A stretch of 64,000 nucleotides of DNA from JBBDYH01 sp040901795 (GCA_040901795.1 JBBDYH010000067.1:62001-126000), one strand, 5' to 3'. Positions 1 to 9,589 are shown, counted from the stretch's first letter. A program made the numbers and translations. Notes: a model not told the origin generated them from the letters alone.

Positions 1-859
1 GCAGTCGATCGCTCTGTGGCCTGGCGGGGAACATCAAATCGGCTGAGCCGAGGTAGGCCTCGTAGGGATTGGCGCGGTAATCGCGGCGGTGACCGGTGTT
101 CGCGTCCAACACGAGGGTATTGGGAAATCGTGTTCGCCAGTCTTGCCAAGTCGTGACCTCGAACGGCACGAGGTCGAGCGTCTTGTCGCGTGCCGGCCCC
201 GAGACACCGCTGCCGGCGATCTGAGACCACAGGCTCTCCGGCTTGCCCTTCCGGTCGTACATCAGCACGTTGCTGTTGTACAGCAGTCCCGACACGCCGA
301 ACTCACGCTCGCCGAGCGGTGTCCGACGATCGAACACGGCGGTCGAGTCGCACAGGGGGCAGTAGGTGACGGCGACCGGCATCCGTCCCACCGTGTCGTT
401 GACGACCTCGTGGTAATTGAGGATTCGCAGCGGGTAGGCTTTGGCCTCGCGGCCGCTGGCGATGCCCACCACTCGATCGCGGTCCTGCAAGTATGTCGCC
501 TGTCTGGCGGTAACGAACTTGGGCGAGCTGATCGCGGGGATGCCATCTTTCGGCGGCCCCCCGGCATGAATTTCCTCAAGGGGAATCGAAGTGCCGCGCA
601 AATCGAACGAGCGCTGGGCAGAGTCGCCAGCTCCGCCCTGCTGCGCTACGGCATTTTCCAGAGGACTGTAAACCAGTAGCCACCAGAATTCGCGGTCGCG
701 GTAGACCTTCCACGCTGCGGTAAGCATTAAGACCACGGCTACCGTCAAGAGGAGCCCGGATCGACGGTTATGGCGGACGGGCGCCACCGTCGATTTTGTG
801 TCGGCGCTGACGTCCTCGTTCAGGCTCCGATCGTCTATGGCGTGCAGCGTGTCGGTCAT
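1..859 (-). CDS. DUF3179 domain membrane protein (partial)
   Basis: The reading frame is open from an ATG at 859 to the left edge, giving 286 residues without the C-terminus. A single hydrophobic segment at about residues 35-50 (LLLTVAVVLMLTAAW) would anchor it, with the rest outside the cytoplasm. The body shows the DUF3179 hallmarks: a YPLRILNYHEVVNDTVG stretch, then VTYCPLCDSTAVFDR with a Cys pair, then FGVSGLLYNSNVLMYDR and a SLWSQ segment. The start is preceded on the minus strand by a purine-rich AAAGGGAAG. The biochemical role of DUF3179 is not established. It is divergent from a YHS-like metal-binding protein, so a role in metal or redox chemistry of the envelope is possible but only inferred. 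Confidence 0.85.
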   Translation of the reverse strand, partial: MTDTLHAIDDRSLNEDVSADTKSTVAPVRHNRRSGLLLTVAVVLMLTAAWKVYRDREFWWLLVYSPLENAVAQQGGAGDSAQRSFDLRGTSIPLEEIHAGGPPKDGIPAISSPKFVTARQATYLQDRDRVVGIASGREAKAYPLRILNYHEVVNDTVGRMPVAVTYCPLCDSTAVFDRRTPLGEREFGVSGLLYNSNVLMYDRKGKPESLWSQIAGSGVSGPARDKTLDLVPFEVTTWQDWRTRFPNTLVLDANTGHRRDYRANPYEAYLGSADLMFPARPQSDRL

Positions 860-1116
860 TGGACTTCCCTTTCTGTTGACTAGGTCACTTACCGACACGT
901 TACCGCGCCGCTGCCGAGGTCAACCGTGAGGCGTATTACAGAACGTGGAAGTGCAACGGGAAACAGGCAGTGAATAATCCGTGGAGCAGCGTCACTGTGA
1001 ACCGCCTTACAGAACCATTTCGTCAACAAGGGCATAATGTCGCTCGTTCTTGAGTGAGCCGACGACGAGAGGCTATTACTTGTTCCAATCCCAGGCTTGT
1101 TAAGGGGACAGCGCAC

Positions 1117-2013
1117 ATGACGACTTTCTCGCTGGTAAACCGTCTGCTGTTGATAGCGTTGCTATTTACCGTCGCCGCCGCACAGTCCCGAGCACGGGCC
1201 CAGAGTGCCGTCGATCGACCGAAGGCGAAACTTGGTCTGGCCGGTCATTGCAGCGTGTGCCTGAATGAGATGAAGCAATGGGTGAAGGGAGACGCGAACC
1301 ATTCCGTTGTCTACGACGGCCGCGAGTATCGATTTCCGAGCGCCAAAGAACTGAAGATGTTTCAGGAGAGGCCGGACAAGTACGTGCCGGTCCTGCACGG
1401 CGATGACGTTGTGGAGTTTGCGGAGCGGAATCGCCGGGTGCCCGGCAGCCTGAACCAGGGCGTGCGACACAACGGACGGATCTACTTGTTCGCCGATGCC
1501 CGCAACAAGCAGATTTTCCAGACGGAATTGGAACGCTATGCCGACGCCGACCTGGCCCTGGCGGGCAACTGCGCGGTATGTTCAGCCGAGATGAAGAAGG
1601 CGGTACCCGGCAAATCAGAGTTCACTGCGCATTACGACGGGCTTCGATACCAATTCCCCTCCGAAAAGGAGCGGGCCATGTTTCAGAAGAACCCGGCGAA
1701 GTACGTTGCCGCCGCAGCGCGCGTGGCGTTGAAAGATACAGGCAAGGCAAGCCAGGTGTCGATCGAAGGGACAACGGCCTGCGCCGGTTGTCAGTACGGC
1801 GTCGGGCCGCTCGGCGCACCCGACGAAATGGGGTTGGCAATCGATTCGGCCGACGGCAAGGTGTATATCGTCGAGGACGCGCACAACCGCTATGCCAAGG
1901 TCTACCAAGACCGCTTCGACGGACTGTCGGTGCGGCTGACGGGAAGCGTGATCAAGCAGGACGGCAAGTTCCGCTGGGTGCGGCCCACGCGTCTTGAGCT
2001 GGTGACGAACTGA
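1117..2013 (+). CDS. Secreted protein with tandem YHS-like domains
   Basis: The ATG at 1117 is preferred over the upstream in-frame ATG at 1054 because it follows AAGGGG (1103-1107) and opens a clear signal peptide (hydrophobic LLLIALLFTVAAA, cleavage near SRARA-QS). The 298-residue product holds two YHS-like modules, each with a CxxC and a downstream YDGxxYxFPSxxExxMFxxxPxKYV signature (CSVC near residue 46, CAVC near residue 155). A third Cys pair, CAGCQYG, opens a distinct C-terminal domain of about 85 residues. YHS domains bind metals and occur in copper and heavy-metal handling proteins, so a periplasmic metal-binding role is inferred. The next gene starts 36 bp downstream on the same strand and is probably co-transcribed. 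Confidence 0.8.
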   Translation: MTTFSLVNRLLLIALLFTVAAAQSRARAQSAVDRPKAKLGLAGHCSVCLNEMKQWVKGDANHSVVYDGREYRFPSAKELKMFQERPDKYVPVLHGDDVVEFAERNRRVPGSLNQGVRHNGRIYLFADARNKQIFQTELERYADADLALAGNCAVCSAEMKKAVPGKSEFTAHYDGLRYQFPSEKERAMFQKNPAKYVAAAARVALKDTGKASQVSIEGTTACAGCQYGVGPLGAPDEMGLAIDSADGKVYIVEDAHNRYAKVYQDRFDGLSVRLTGSVIKQDGKFRWVRPTRLELVTN

Positions 2014-2049
2014 GCGGGTCATCAAACGACCCCACGACCGGAGCGATCC

Positions 2050-2559
2050 ATGCTGGGTCAACTAAAACTGCTGGCCGGTCTGGCTCTCTGGGGCAGCGCC
2101 TTGTATGGCGCACTGAATCTCTCGCAGCTCCACGCCAGTTGGGAACACGCCATGTGCGGCCCGTGGGGTTGCGGACCGCCGACGCAGGCCGTGGTGGCGA
2201 TGCATACCTTTTGGTTCGTGTTGATTCTACCCGTGGCGGGTGTCTTGTCGTGCCGCCTTTCGCCCCCCGTCCTGCGGCGGCTCGGAATGATGCTGACCGG
2301 CTTTAGTGTCTGCGTGCTGGTTGGCATCCTGAGCTGGCAAGCCTATGCATGGTGGTCTCCGGGCAGCAACGGGTTGCGGCCACACTTTATTGAGCGAGTC
2401 CTGTTTTCGGTGGCCACGCTGATCGACGTGCCAGTCGTGCAAACACTGTTTGCCGGCATGGTGTTCTGGTTATCGTCGCTTGGGCGACACCGTGAACGTG
2501 TCCCGAATGAGCGCCCACGATCGAACGAGCGCCCCCATTCGTCCAAGGATCAGGAGTGA
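2050..2559 (+). CDS. Small integral membrane protein, function unknown
   Basis: This 169-residue protein has four hydrophobic segments: about 7-24, 47-66, 77-97 and 113-135. The first loop has CGPWGCGPP, which puts two Cys residues on one face. The C-terminal 25 residues are hydrophilic and rich in Arg, Ser and Asn (repeated NERP). A GGAGCG stretch precedes the ATG. It sits 36 bp behind the YHS protein and is likely in its transcript, and it ends 13 bp before the convergent end of the membrane-fusion protein gene. I do not recognise a family. Confidence 0.65.
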   Translation: MLGQLKLLAGLALWGSALYGALNLSQLHASWEHAMCGPWGCGPPTQAVVAMHTFWFVLILPVAGVLSCRLSPPVLRRLGMMLTGFSVCVLVGILSWQAYAWWSPGSNGLRPHFIERVLFSVATLIDVPVVQTLFAGMVFWLSSLGRHRERVPNERPRSNERPHSSKDQE

Positions 2560-2572
2560 TTCCTGTCCATCC

Positions 2573-3946
2573 TCATTGGATCACTTCCACTGCTTGGCCA
2601 GGGGCGGCCTGGGCCTTGCCATCCGTAATGACGACATCGTCCGCGGCAAGCCCTGAGAGCACCTGCACGCGGACGCCATCGTTTTGGCCCAACTGCACCT
2701 GTTTCTGCGCCACGCGCCCTTGGACCACCGTTTTCAGGCTGGCCTTGTCCTTGTCGAATACTACTGCATTGAGTGGCAGCAATAGCGCCTGCTTGGAATT
2801 GGCCAGCGTGATCGTCACGGAACCATAGGCGCCGGGATGGATGCCGCTCGCCTGATCGTCGAGCTCCACTTCGGCGCGCATGGTCCGCGTGCTCTGGTCA
2901 AGCGCGCCGGCAAATCGCGCCACTTTGCCGCGGTACTCGCGTCCCTCCGCGCGTCCCATTCGAAACACGGCCGGTTGCGCTAGTTGAACGAGCGCGCATT
3001 CCGACTCCGGCAGGTCCACGATGATTCGCAGCCGGTCGGTTCGAGCCACGGTGAACAGCGGCTCCGGCTTGCCGTTCGAGGCGGACTGAATGAATGCTCC
3101 GGTGTCGAACCGCCGCCGCGTAACGGTGCCCGCAAACGGCGCTTTGATGGTTCCGTAATCGACAAGAACCTTCGTGTGTTCCAAGTCCGCCGCAGCCACA
3201 TCCACGCTCGACTGCGCATAGACGAGGTTCGCCTGGGCTTCGGTGAGCCTCGCCTTTTCCACTTCCATCTTCGCCCGAGCGCTGTCGATCGCCGCTTGCG
3301 CTTTAGCGACGGCCGCCTCGGCGCTCTTGAGCTGATTCAGTTTCTCGTCCGCGTTGGCGCGCGGGATGGAACCGTCGCTTGCCAGGCGCTCGAACCGGCG
3401 ATATTCGCTGGTGCGGAATTGCAGCTCTGCTTCGGCGCTCTGCAGGCCGGATTGCGCTTCGGCCTGTGCAGCCTCCGCCGCTCGAATCGAAGCGCGGGCC
3501 GCGACGATCGCCGCCTCAGTCTGCCCGACCGCAGAACGCGCCTGGGCCAAGAGCGCCTCCTTCCGCTGCAGTTCTTGCTGCATCTCAGGGATGTGCAGCG
3601 TGGCGAGCACCTGGCCTTGCCGGACTTCGTCGCCGATGTCCACCGACATGGTCTCCACGTAACCGGCGACCTTGGCGTAGACCTCGGTCGTTTCGTACGC
3701 CTCGACATGCGCCGGCTGCGTCGTCACGCGCACGAGGTCTTCCACGATGGGCCGCATGACCTTGACGCGCGCCGGCTCCGCTGAGTTGGCAATGGTCGGT
3801 TGTTTATCCACGAGTGGCTGGGCCGAAGTCGCGCTGTATTGCGCAATCAACGCCCAGGCGATGGCAGCGCCGCCGATCGCGGCGCAAGCGCCGAGAGCCA
3901 CGGCGGCCGATCGCGATTTGGTGGCAAGCCGGATCGTTCGAATCAT
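2573..3946 (-). CDS. RND efflux periplasmic adaptor (membrane fusion protein)
   Basis: A 457-residue HlyD/AcrA-type adaptor bridging an inner-membrane RND pump to an outer-membrane TolC channel. An N-terminal hydrophobic segment (about residues 14-33) is followed by the biotinyl-lipoyl half motif (VAGYVETMSVDIGDEVRQGQ). A long Ala/Glu/Gln-rich alpha-hairpin spans roughly residues 110-235, then the returning lipoyl half (IKAPFAGTVTRRRFDTGAFI), a beta-barrel and a membrane-proximal domain ending at the C-terminus. The ATG at 3946 overlaps the stop of the pump gene (ATGA), indicating translational coupling. An upstream extension in this frame merely shadows the pump gene and is rejected. Substrate cannot be read from the sequence. 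Confidence 0.93.
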   Translation of the reverse strand: MIRTIRLATKSRSAAVALGACAAIGGAAIAWALIAQYSATSAQPLVDKQPTIANSAEPARVKVMRPIVEDLVRVTTQPAHVEAYETTEVYAKVAGYVETMSVDIGDEVRQGQVLATLHIPEMQQELQRKEALLAQARSAVGQTEAAIVAARASIRAAEAAQAEAQSGLQSAEAELQFRTSEYRRFERLASDGSIPRANADEKLNQLKSAEAAVAKAQAAIDSARAKMEVEKARLTEAQANLVYAQSSVDVAAADLEHTKVLVDYGTIKAPFAGTVTRRRFDTGAFIQSASNGKPEPLFTVARTDRLRIIVDLPESECALVQLAQPAVFRMGRAEGREYRGKVARFAGALDQSTRTMRAEVELDDQASGIHPGAYGSVTITLANSKQALLLPLNAVVFDKDKASLKTVVQGRVAQKQVQLGQNDGVRVQVLSGLAADDVVITDGKAQAAPGQAVEVIQ

Positions 3947-6900
3947 GCGAAGGTCTCCCCATTCAGTTGAGTCGAAGCCGACTGACGGCCCTTGAAGATG
4001 ACGTACAGGCACGGCACGACGAAAATCGTGAGCAGCGTGGAAACGGTGAGCCCGCCGATCACCGCCCGCGCCAGCGGCATCGTCGCTTCGCCTTCGTGGA
4101 GCGCGAGTGGAATCAGGCCGATGACGGCGGCCAGCGACGTCATCAGGATCGGCCGCAGCCGCACGCTCCCCGACTCGATCGCGGCATCCAATACGGAGAG
4201 TCCGCGCTCTTGGCGCATGCGGTTGGCGAACTCGACCAACAGGATCGAGTTGGAGACTGCGATGCCGACCATGAAGATCACGCCCATGAAGGATTGGATA
4301 TTCAGCGTCGTGCCGGTCCCCCAAAGCATCAACAATACGCCGATCAGACCCAGCGGCACGGCGAACATGATGATGAAGGGATCGAGGAACGAGCGGAACT
4401 GCGCCACCATGATCAGATAGATCAGGATCACGGCCAAGATCATCCCGAAACCCAGGCTGGCGAACGATTCGCGCATACTGGAGACTTCGCCGCGCATCTT
4501 GACGGAGTACCCGCTCAGCGATTGCTCGGGATTTTTCGGGTCCGGTGGAGACCAGGTCACCACCGACGAGCCGGCGGCGGTGTTTTTCTGGCCCCAGCTC
4601 GACAGAACACGTTGGATATCCGCGGCGACTGCGCCTACATCGCGTCCATCGACATTCGCGTAGATGTCGATCACGCGCGCCAGCGCGACGTGGTTCACTT
4701 CCACGGCAGATTTGGTGATCTCCGGCTCGCCGACCAAATTGCGCAACTGCACCGGCCCGCCCAGACCCGTGCCTGTAATCGGGACCGACTTGAGGGTGTC
4801 GAACGATTGGATGTCCTGCTCTTGGTAGGTGACGCCGACGAAGTAATGGTTCCCCGTCTTGTGGTCCAGCCAGAAGGCCGGATCGAAGCTGGTGGAGCTG
4901 TTCAGCACGCTCATTAAATTCTTGACCGCGTCCTCCTGACTGATCCCGGAATAGGCCATCTTGGTGCGGTCCGGCTTGATCTTGAGGGTGGGATAATCAA
5001 TGGTCTGCTGGACGCGCACATCCACCAGATTGCGAACTTCACGGGCGAGCAATTCACGGATTTCCTGTGCGACGCGATATTGCTCCTGCATGTCGCGCCC
5101 CTCGACCTGAATGTTGATTGGCGACGGCAGGCCGAAGTTGAGCGCCGCCGCGACCATGCCGCCGGTGTTGAAGGCGAAACTTACCCCCGGGAACTCACGG
5201 TTAAGCACGCCGCGCAGCCGCGTGGCGTACGCCTGGCTCGATGTCTGCCGTTCTGCGGCCTCGGTCAACTGAACCAGCATCGTGGCGTCCATCGGGCCGG
5301 AATTGGCGGTGTAGCCGGCGGGCCAGTCGTAGAGGACGCCGATGTCGGTCATGATCATCTGGCGGTCATCTTCGGGAATCTCGGCCATGATCGCCCGCTC
5401 GACGCGCCGCGTGAGGTCTTCGGTCATCTCGATCCGCGTGCCGGAAGGCGCACGCACGTTGATGACGATTTGTCCTGCGTCAGTAGCCGGGAACAGCTCC
5501 TGACCGATCAGCGGGAACAACAGAAACGAGCCGAGCAATAAGGCGAGCGAGCCGAGCACCGTCGCCCAGCGCCAGCGAATGGCCAGGCTGAGCAGATACT
5601 CGAATCGTCGCCGCAGGCGATCGAAGCCCAGATCGGTGGCACGAAACAGGATGAACCGCTTTTCCTCTGCGCTGTGCGGCTTGAGAAAGTAAGCGCAGTA
5701 CGCCGACGACAAGGTGCGGGAAAGAAAATAAGACGCAAACATGGCGAACGCCACGCTCACCGCCAGCGGCGTGAACAGGTACTTGCCCATACCGAACAGG
5801 AATACTACGGGAAAGAACACGACGACCGTCGTGATCGTGGCGACGAGGACGGGCATCGCGATTTCAATCGCGCTATCGAGGGCCGCGTGCCGAGGGCTTT
5901 TGCCCATGTCGAGATGGCGGAACGTGTTCTCGATAACGACGATTGGGTCGTCCACGAGGCGGCCCATAACCAGCGCCAACCCGCCGAGCGTCATGGCGTT
6001 GAGCGTGTTGCCGGTAAAGTAAAGACCAATGACCGCGACCAGCGCGGATAGCGGAATGGTGAGGGCGATGATCAGCGTCGAGCGGAAACTGCCCAGGAAG
6101 ACGAGCACCATCAGCGACGCCAACACCGCCCCCAGGATACCTTCCCAAGTCAGGCTGTTGATCGCGTTCTTGACGAACACCGACTGATCGGCGACCACAT
6201 CCAGATTCAGCCCCGAATCTTCCCGTCCTTCCTTCGTGGGGAGCCGCTTGAGGAACTCGGGGATCCGCTCGCGGACGCCCTCGACCACTTCGATCGTGTT
6301 GGAGCCGGGGCGGCGGAATACCGGAATGTAGACTTGCCGCTTGCTCTCCCAGCTCGGCCCGCGACTGATGCGCACGACATTGGTTTGGATCGCCGCAGCG
6401 TCTTTTACTTCGCCGACATCGCGCACGTACACGGGACGACCGTTGACGACTTTGACCACAATGTCGTCGAGCTCCGCGATGTCCTCTACCATGTTCTGCA
6501 TATCGACCATGAAGTCGGTCTCGCCGATCTTGGCAGTCCCGGTCGGTATCATCAAGTTGTTCTTCTTGATGGCTTGCTGCACGTCCATGAGCGAAAGACC
6601 GTACGCCTGTAGCTTGACCGGATCGAGATAAATGTAAATCCGCCGCAGTTTCCCCCCAAATACGGCCGGAGCAATCACGCCCGGCGAACCGGAGAGCATG
6701 TTCCGCACGTTGAAGTACGCCAGGTCGTAGCTCTCCTTCTCGTCGAGCACGTCGCTGGACGCGGCCAAGAGCGCCGTCGGCATGGGTGCCGTCGGATCGA
6801 AGAGCATCACCATCGGCGGCACAGTGCCCGGCGGCAGGTAATACAAATCGCTCATCGCGTAGCTGGTCACCTGCGCGAACGCCGTGTTGGAGTCGATGTC

Positions 6901-7257
6901 GTCGCGGAAGTGATTCTTGACGATCGACACGCCCATCATCGAGCGCGACTCCTGCCGGGCGATTCCTTCCGATTGGCTCGTCCACCGTTCGATGCGGTTG
7001 GTGATGTCGCGCTCCATGATCTCGGTGGGCATGCCGGGATAGAGCGTCAGCACCTGCACGGCCGGCGTCTTGAACGACGGCAGAATATCGACCGGAATCC
7101 GCGTGAGCGTCACATAACCCAACACCACGATCAGTAGGCAGAGCACGACGACCAGATAGGGGTTGCCGACCGAGACGCGCACCAGCCAACTCGACCGGCG
7201 CTCGCTGCTGGCAAGGTCGCCCAGGTTCGAATCAGAATCGTCCGGAATCTGTGACAT
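3943..7257 (-). CDS. RND family multidrug-type efflux pump
   Basis: A 1104-residue AcrB-like inner-membrane proton antiporter. It has the first transmembrane helix near residues 35-53, two large periplasmic loops and two groups of six helices. The fourth helix carries the Asp-Asp proton-relay pair (GRLVDDPIVVIEN), as in hydrophobe/amphiphile exporters rather than heavy-metal CzcA types. The ATG at 7257 (MSQIPDD) is chosen over the ATG at 7266 because both are in frame and the shorter form has normal spacing; this is not certain. The adaptor gene follows with a 4-bp overlap. The anti-sigma gene ends 71 bp upstream on the same strand, so expression is probably under the ECF factor encoded there. 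Confidence 0.93.
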   Translation of the reverse strand: MSQIPDDSDSNLGDLASSERRSSWLVRVSVGNPYLVVVLCLLIVVLGYVTLTRIPVDILPSFKTPAVQVLTLYPGMPTEIMERDITNRIERWTSQSEGIARQESRSMMGVSIVKNHFRDDIDSNTAFAQVTSYAMSDLYYLPPGTVPPMVMLFDPTAPMPTALLAASSDVLDEKESYDLAYFNVRNMLSGSPGVIAPAVFGGKLRRIYIYLDPVKLQAYGLSLMDVQQAIKKNNLMIPTGTAKIGETDFMVDMQNMVEDIAELDDIVVKVVNGRPVYVRDVGEVKDAAAIQTNVVRISRGPSWESKRQVYIPVFRRPGSNTIEVVEGVRERIPEFLKRLPTKEGREDSGLNLDVVADQSVFVKNAINSLTWEGILGAVLASLMVLVFLGSFRSTLIIALTIPLSALVAVIGLYFTGNTLNAMTLGGLALVMGRLVDDPIVVIENTFRHLDMGKSPRHAALDSAIEIAMPVLVATITTVVVFFPVVFLFGMGKYLFTPLAVSVAFAMFASYFLSRTLSSAYCAYFLKPHSAEEKRFILFRATDLGFDRLRRRFEYLLSLAIRWRWATVLGSLALLLGSFLLFPLIGQELFPATDAGQIVINVRAPSGTRIEMTEDLTRRVERAIMAEIPEDDRQMIMTDIGVLYDWPAGYTANSGPMDATMLVQLTEAAERQTSSQAYATRLRGVLNREFPGVSFAFNTGGMVAAALNFGLPSPINIQVEGRDMQEQYRVAQEIRELLAREVRNLVDVRVQQTIDYPTLKIKPDRTKMAYSGISQEDAVKNLMSVLNSSTSFDPAFWLDHKTGNHYFVGVTYQEQDIQSFDTLKSVPITGTGLGGPVQLRNLVGEPEITKSAVEVNHVALARVIDIYANVDGRDVGAVAADIQRVLSSWGQKNTAAGSSVVTWSPPDPKNPEQSLSGYSVKMRGEVSSMRESFASLGFGMILAVILIYLIMVAQFRSFLDPFIIMFAVPLGLIGVLLMLWGTGTTLNIQSFMGVIFMVGIAVSNSILLVEFANRMRQERGLSVLDAAIESGSVRLRPILMTSLAAVIGLIPLALHEGEATMPLARAVIGGLTVSTLLTIFVVPCLYVIFKGRQSASTQLNGETFA

Positions 7258-7328
7258 GATCACCAAGAATTAAGAACTTGAGATGAGAACGTCCGTGCTC
7301 GACCACGGGGGCACATCAGAGCAAGCGT

Positions 7329-8114
7329 TTATGCGCGATCGTGAGGGTAGCTTCCGTACGCCTTGAGAATCCGCAGCAGCTTGTCCGGCTTGGTCTTGCC
7401 GACGACGAGCACCACATTCCGATCCACGATCGATGCCGCCATTTCGTACTGTCCCTCTTGGCAGCGATGGACGACTTCGCGAGCCATCGCCTGCCGCTGA
7501 TGCGGGAAGCTGACCAGGCTGTCGCGTGAAAGAATGAATAACGACACAGGCGCGCCATCGACCGAGCCCACGACATAGACCGCAGGTTCGCCGGCGAACG
7601 ATGCGGTGCCGGCCCCTTCCACGGCGAAGCCACTGTCCTTCCGCGGCGGACAGCGGACGGGAAAACTAACCTCACGGCGGAGGTACTCCTCGACGGCCAA
7701 ATCGGAGTCGCTTCGAAACGGGACCCGTTGTTCGCCGGCGGCAAGCCGTTCGTGCCAATCGGCCGAGAGCTGCGATAAGCTGGCGCCGCGACCGTTGGCG
7801 ATAGACGCCCAGGTTGCAATCGCGCTGATCAACAGCGCCACCGCACAGGCGAGAGTCGTGAAGTACAACCAAGTGCGGGGGCGCTCGACCGCGACAATGC
7901 CTGCCTCGGCCAACAAATTGGACCAAAGCTCCTCGGTGGCCGTAGCCGGCTGAAGCTGTTCTTCGATCCGAGTCTCCAAGTAGCTCTGCCGCACGAACCA
8001 CTCGGCGCAGGCGGGACACTCCGCGAGGTGAGCATTGACGTCGAAGTGCAACGCCGTGTCCCCCTCGGAATCGTGATACAGGCTCCAGTGTTCGCGGACA
8101 TCGTCGCAATTCAT
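7329..8114 (-). CDS. Anti-sigma factor with zinc-finger (zf-HC2-like)
   Basis: A 261-residue single-pass membrane protein. The N-terminal region has the HxxxCxxC arrangement of ZAS-type anti-sigma factors (HLAECPAC near residues 29-36), expected to hold zinc and grip the sigma factor. A transmembrane helix follows at about residues 82-105 (LYFTTLACAVALLISAIATW). The C-terminal 150 residues lie outside the membrane, would sense the signal, and contain a region reading VYVVGSVDGAPVSLFILSRD. It directly follows the ECF sigma gene and precedes the RND pump, the usual arrangement for an autoregulated envelope-stress efflux unit. The specific signal is unknown. Confidence 0.85.
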   Translation of the reverse strand: MNCDDVREHWSLYHDSEGDTALHFDVNAHLAECPACAEWFVRQSYLETRIEEQLQPATATEELWSNLLAEAGIVAVERPRTWLYFTTLACAVALLISAIATWASIANGRGASLSQLSADWHERLAAGEQRVPFRSDSDLAVEEYLRREVSFPVRCPPRKDSGFAVEGAGTASFAGEPAVYVVGSVDGAPVSLFILSRDSLVSFPHQRQAMAREVVHRCQEGQYEMAASIVDRNVVLVVGKTKPDKLLRILKAYGSYPHDRA

Positions 8115-8140
8115 TGCATCACCTCATGCCAACACACTTC

Positions 8141-8207
8141 GTAGTTGAATTCGCCAGAATTCAGACTCCCCAACAGTAGACTCCCGATTTTTGGCGAGTT
8201 CGGCTAC
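8141..8207. repeat. Paired inverted palindromic element, family A
   Basis: Two related ~26-bp elements face each other: 8141-8166 (GTAGTTGAATTCGCCAGAAT...) and, on the opposite strand, 8181-8207, which reads GTAGCCGAACTCGCCAAAAA. Each is itself partly palindromic around the GAATTC or GAGTT arms. The same element recurs as an inverted pair at 23152-23217 and 63551-63614. Here it lies between the anti-sigma start and the sigma stop and overlaps the last sigma codons, so the folded RNA could affect coupling between the two genes. Confidence 0.7.
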
Positions 8208-8815
8208 AGCAGCCCTCGCTCGTGGCCGAACTCGACCAGTTTCCTTCGCATGCGCTCGCGAGCGCGTGAGAGGTAGCTCATCACCGTTCCCAGCGGCACC
8301 TCCAACACCTCGGCGATTTCGCGGTAGGCCAGACCGCCGATCGCTCGCAGCAGGAGGACCTGGCGTTCCAACTCCGGCAGCTCACGCACCGCGATGGCCA
8401 CCGCATCGTCGCAGTGATCGAGCACTCGATCGGGCTCTCGCAGCAGCGCCTGATAGTCCAGTTCCTCGATCGGCGACAGCGCCGGCTCACGGCTCGGCTC
8501 CGCCGGCCAATCCGTCGCGCGACGCCGCGCGAAGGCGCGGTTTCGGTTCAGAACCTCATAGCTGATGTACCGAAAGATCCACGCCCGAAAGTTGGTTCCT
8601 TCCGCATACAGGTCGAAATCTTGCAGCGCATTGGCGATCGCGCTTTGCAAGACGTCCGGCACCTCGCCCTGATCGCGAAGTGACCGCCGGCAATACGCCT
8701 CCAAAGCGCCCTGGAGCGGTTCCAGATGCCGAACGAAGCGGTCGCCCTTATTGCTCTCTCCAATGGTGATCGCCCTCTTTCCTTGGCCAGCCGTTGCAAG
8801 AGCCTCTTCATACAT
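8204..8815 (-). CDS. ECF-family RNA polymerase sigma factor
   Basis: A 203-residue sigma-70 family protein of ECF type. Region 2 includes DVLQSAIANALQDFDLYAEGTNFRAWIFRYISYEVLNRNR, with the conserved FRAWIFRY core. Region 4 is a helix-turn-helix near the C-terminus (LAYREIAEVLEVPLGTVMSYLSRARERMR). The ATG at 8815 is chosen because GAGGGG sits 7 nt upstream; a longer GTG start at 8893 has no such site. It should direct polymerase to the promoters of its own operon, which continues with the anti-sigma, RND pump and adaptor. The stop codon lies inside a palindromic repeat. Two inverted repeats upstream (CTGCCG/CGGCAG at 8901-8925 and GCGGTAA/TTACCGC at 8937-8962) may be regulatory. Confidence 0.92.
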   Translation of the reverse strand: MYEEALATAGQGKRAITIGESNKGDRFVRHLEPLQGALEAYCRRSLRDQGEVPDVLQSAIANALQDFDLYAEGTNFRAWIFRYISYEVLNRNRAFARRRATDWPAEPSREPALSPIEELDYQALLREPDRVLDHCDDAVAIAVRELPELERQVLLLRAIGGLAYREIAEVLEVPLGTVMSYLSRARERMRRKLVEFGHERGLL

Positions 8816-8992
8816 GTCGTGAACCCCTCGATTTATTGCAGGCTCAGAAAAAAGGTGTTTCGTTGATGGGACTTGCCATGCTCGCCGAATCACTTCATTG
8901 CCTGCCGATTCGGAATAACCGGCAGAAACGTCAAGCGCGGTAAGAATGGATAACTTTACCGCTGCTCGGGCTCAGAAGAAGGACGAAAAACG

Positions 8993-9589
8993 ATGCCCTA
9001 CGCCACTCACTGGCCATCGATCGACTGCGATCGCAGAGTGCTTGCGTTTGCGGTGTTGTTGGTTGGGGCATGCGTAGCGGGTTGCGCAAGCCGGCCTGAG
9101 CCGCGGCTGAACCATCCTGAACCGGTCGCAGTCGCTCCGATCGGGCTGCTTTCCGGCAACCCATCTGAACAGGCCGGCCAAATACAAGCCAGTCCGGCGC
9201 CACCGACTACGCATCTTTCCGAGCTTGATCCGCCGCCTCCATTGCAAAGCGACGTTCGCATCGTTGCCGACCAGGAAGCGCCCCCCGCTCCGCCTGAGGA
9301 GATTCGTCCCAGCGGACCTGCTGGGCCTCTCCCCGGCGATGAAACAATGCCCGTGGATTTGCCCACCGCCTTCCAGTTGGCGGCCGGTGATAACCCGCAA
9401 GTCCGCGCGGCCCGCGAGCGAATCCGGGCAGCTTGTGGGCGCAGTACGATCAAGCGAGCGTCCTATGGCTCCCGAGCATCAGCATGGGGCCTCGCTGGAC
9501 GCGACACGATGGCCAGATTCAGGACACGCGCGGCGATGTTCTCTCCGTATCCCGAAGCGCGCTGTTTGTCGGCAGTGGAGCGACGCTGA
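8993..9589 (+). pseudogene. TolC-like outer-membrane lipoprotein, N-terminal part (frameshifted)
   Basis: This reading frame carries the N-terminus of an outer-membrane efflux protein. It has a lipoprotein signal ending in LVGACVAGC (lipobox VAGC, Cys near residue 31), a Pro/Glu-rich linker to about residue 120, and the start of the TolC fold (DLPTAFQLAAGDNPQVRAAR). After about 9431 the frame turns into nonsense, while the homologous sequence continues in another frame from 9433. One base appears to be missing (or two extra) in the GCTTGTGGGC stretch at 9431-9440. Either the gene is broken or the assembly has an indel. It diverges from the ECF/RND operon and would supply the outer channel for that pump. 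Confidence 0.75.

Noticed and set aside
3947..4324. N-terminal extension of the membrane-fusion protein to residue 583
   Set aside because: The extra 126 residues overlap the RND pump in another frame and have no adaptor features; the ATG at 3946 overlaps the pump stop as expected for coupling.
3814..4917. 367-residue plus-strand frame opposite the RND pump
   Set aside because: Asp/His/Arg-rich low-complexity product typical of antisense GC-rich frames; the RND pump on the other strand is complete.
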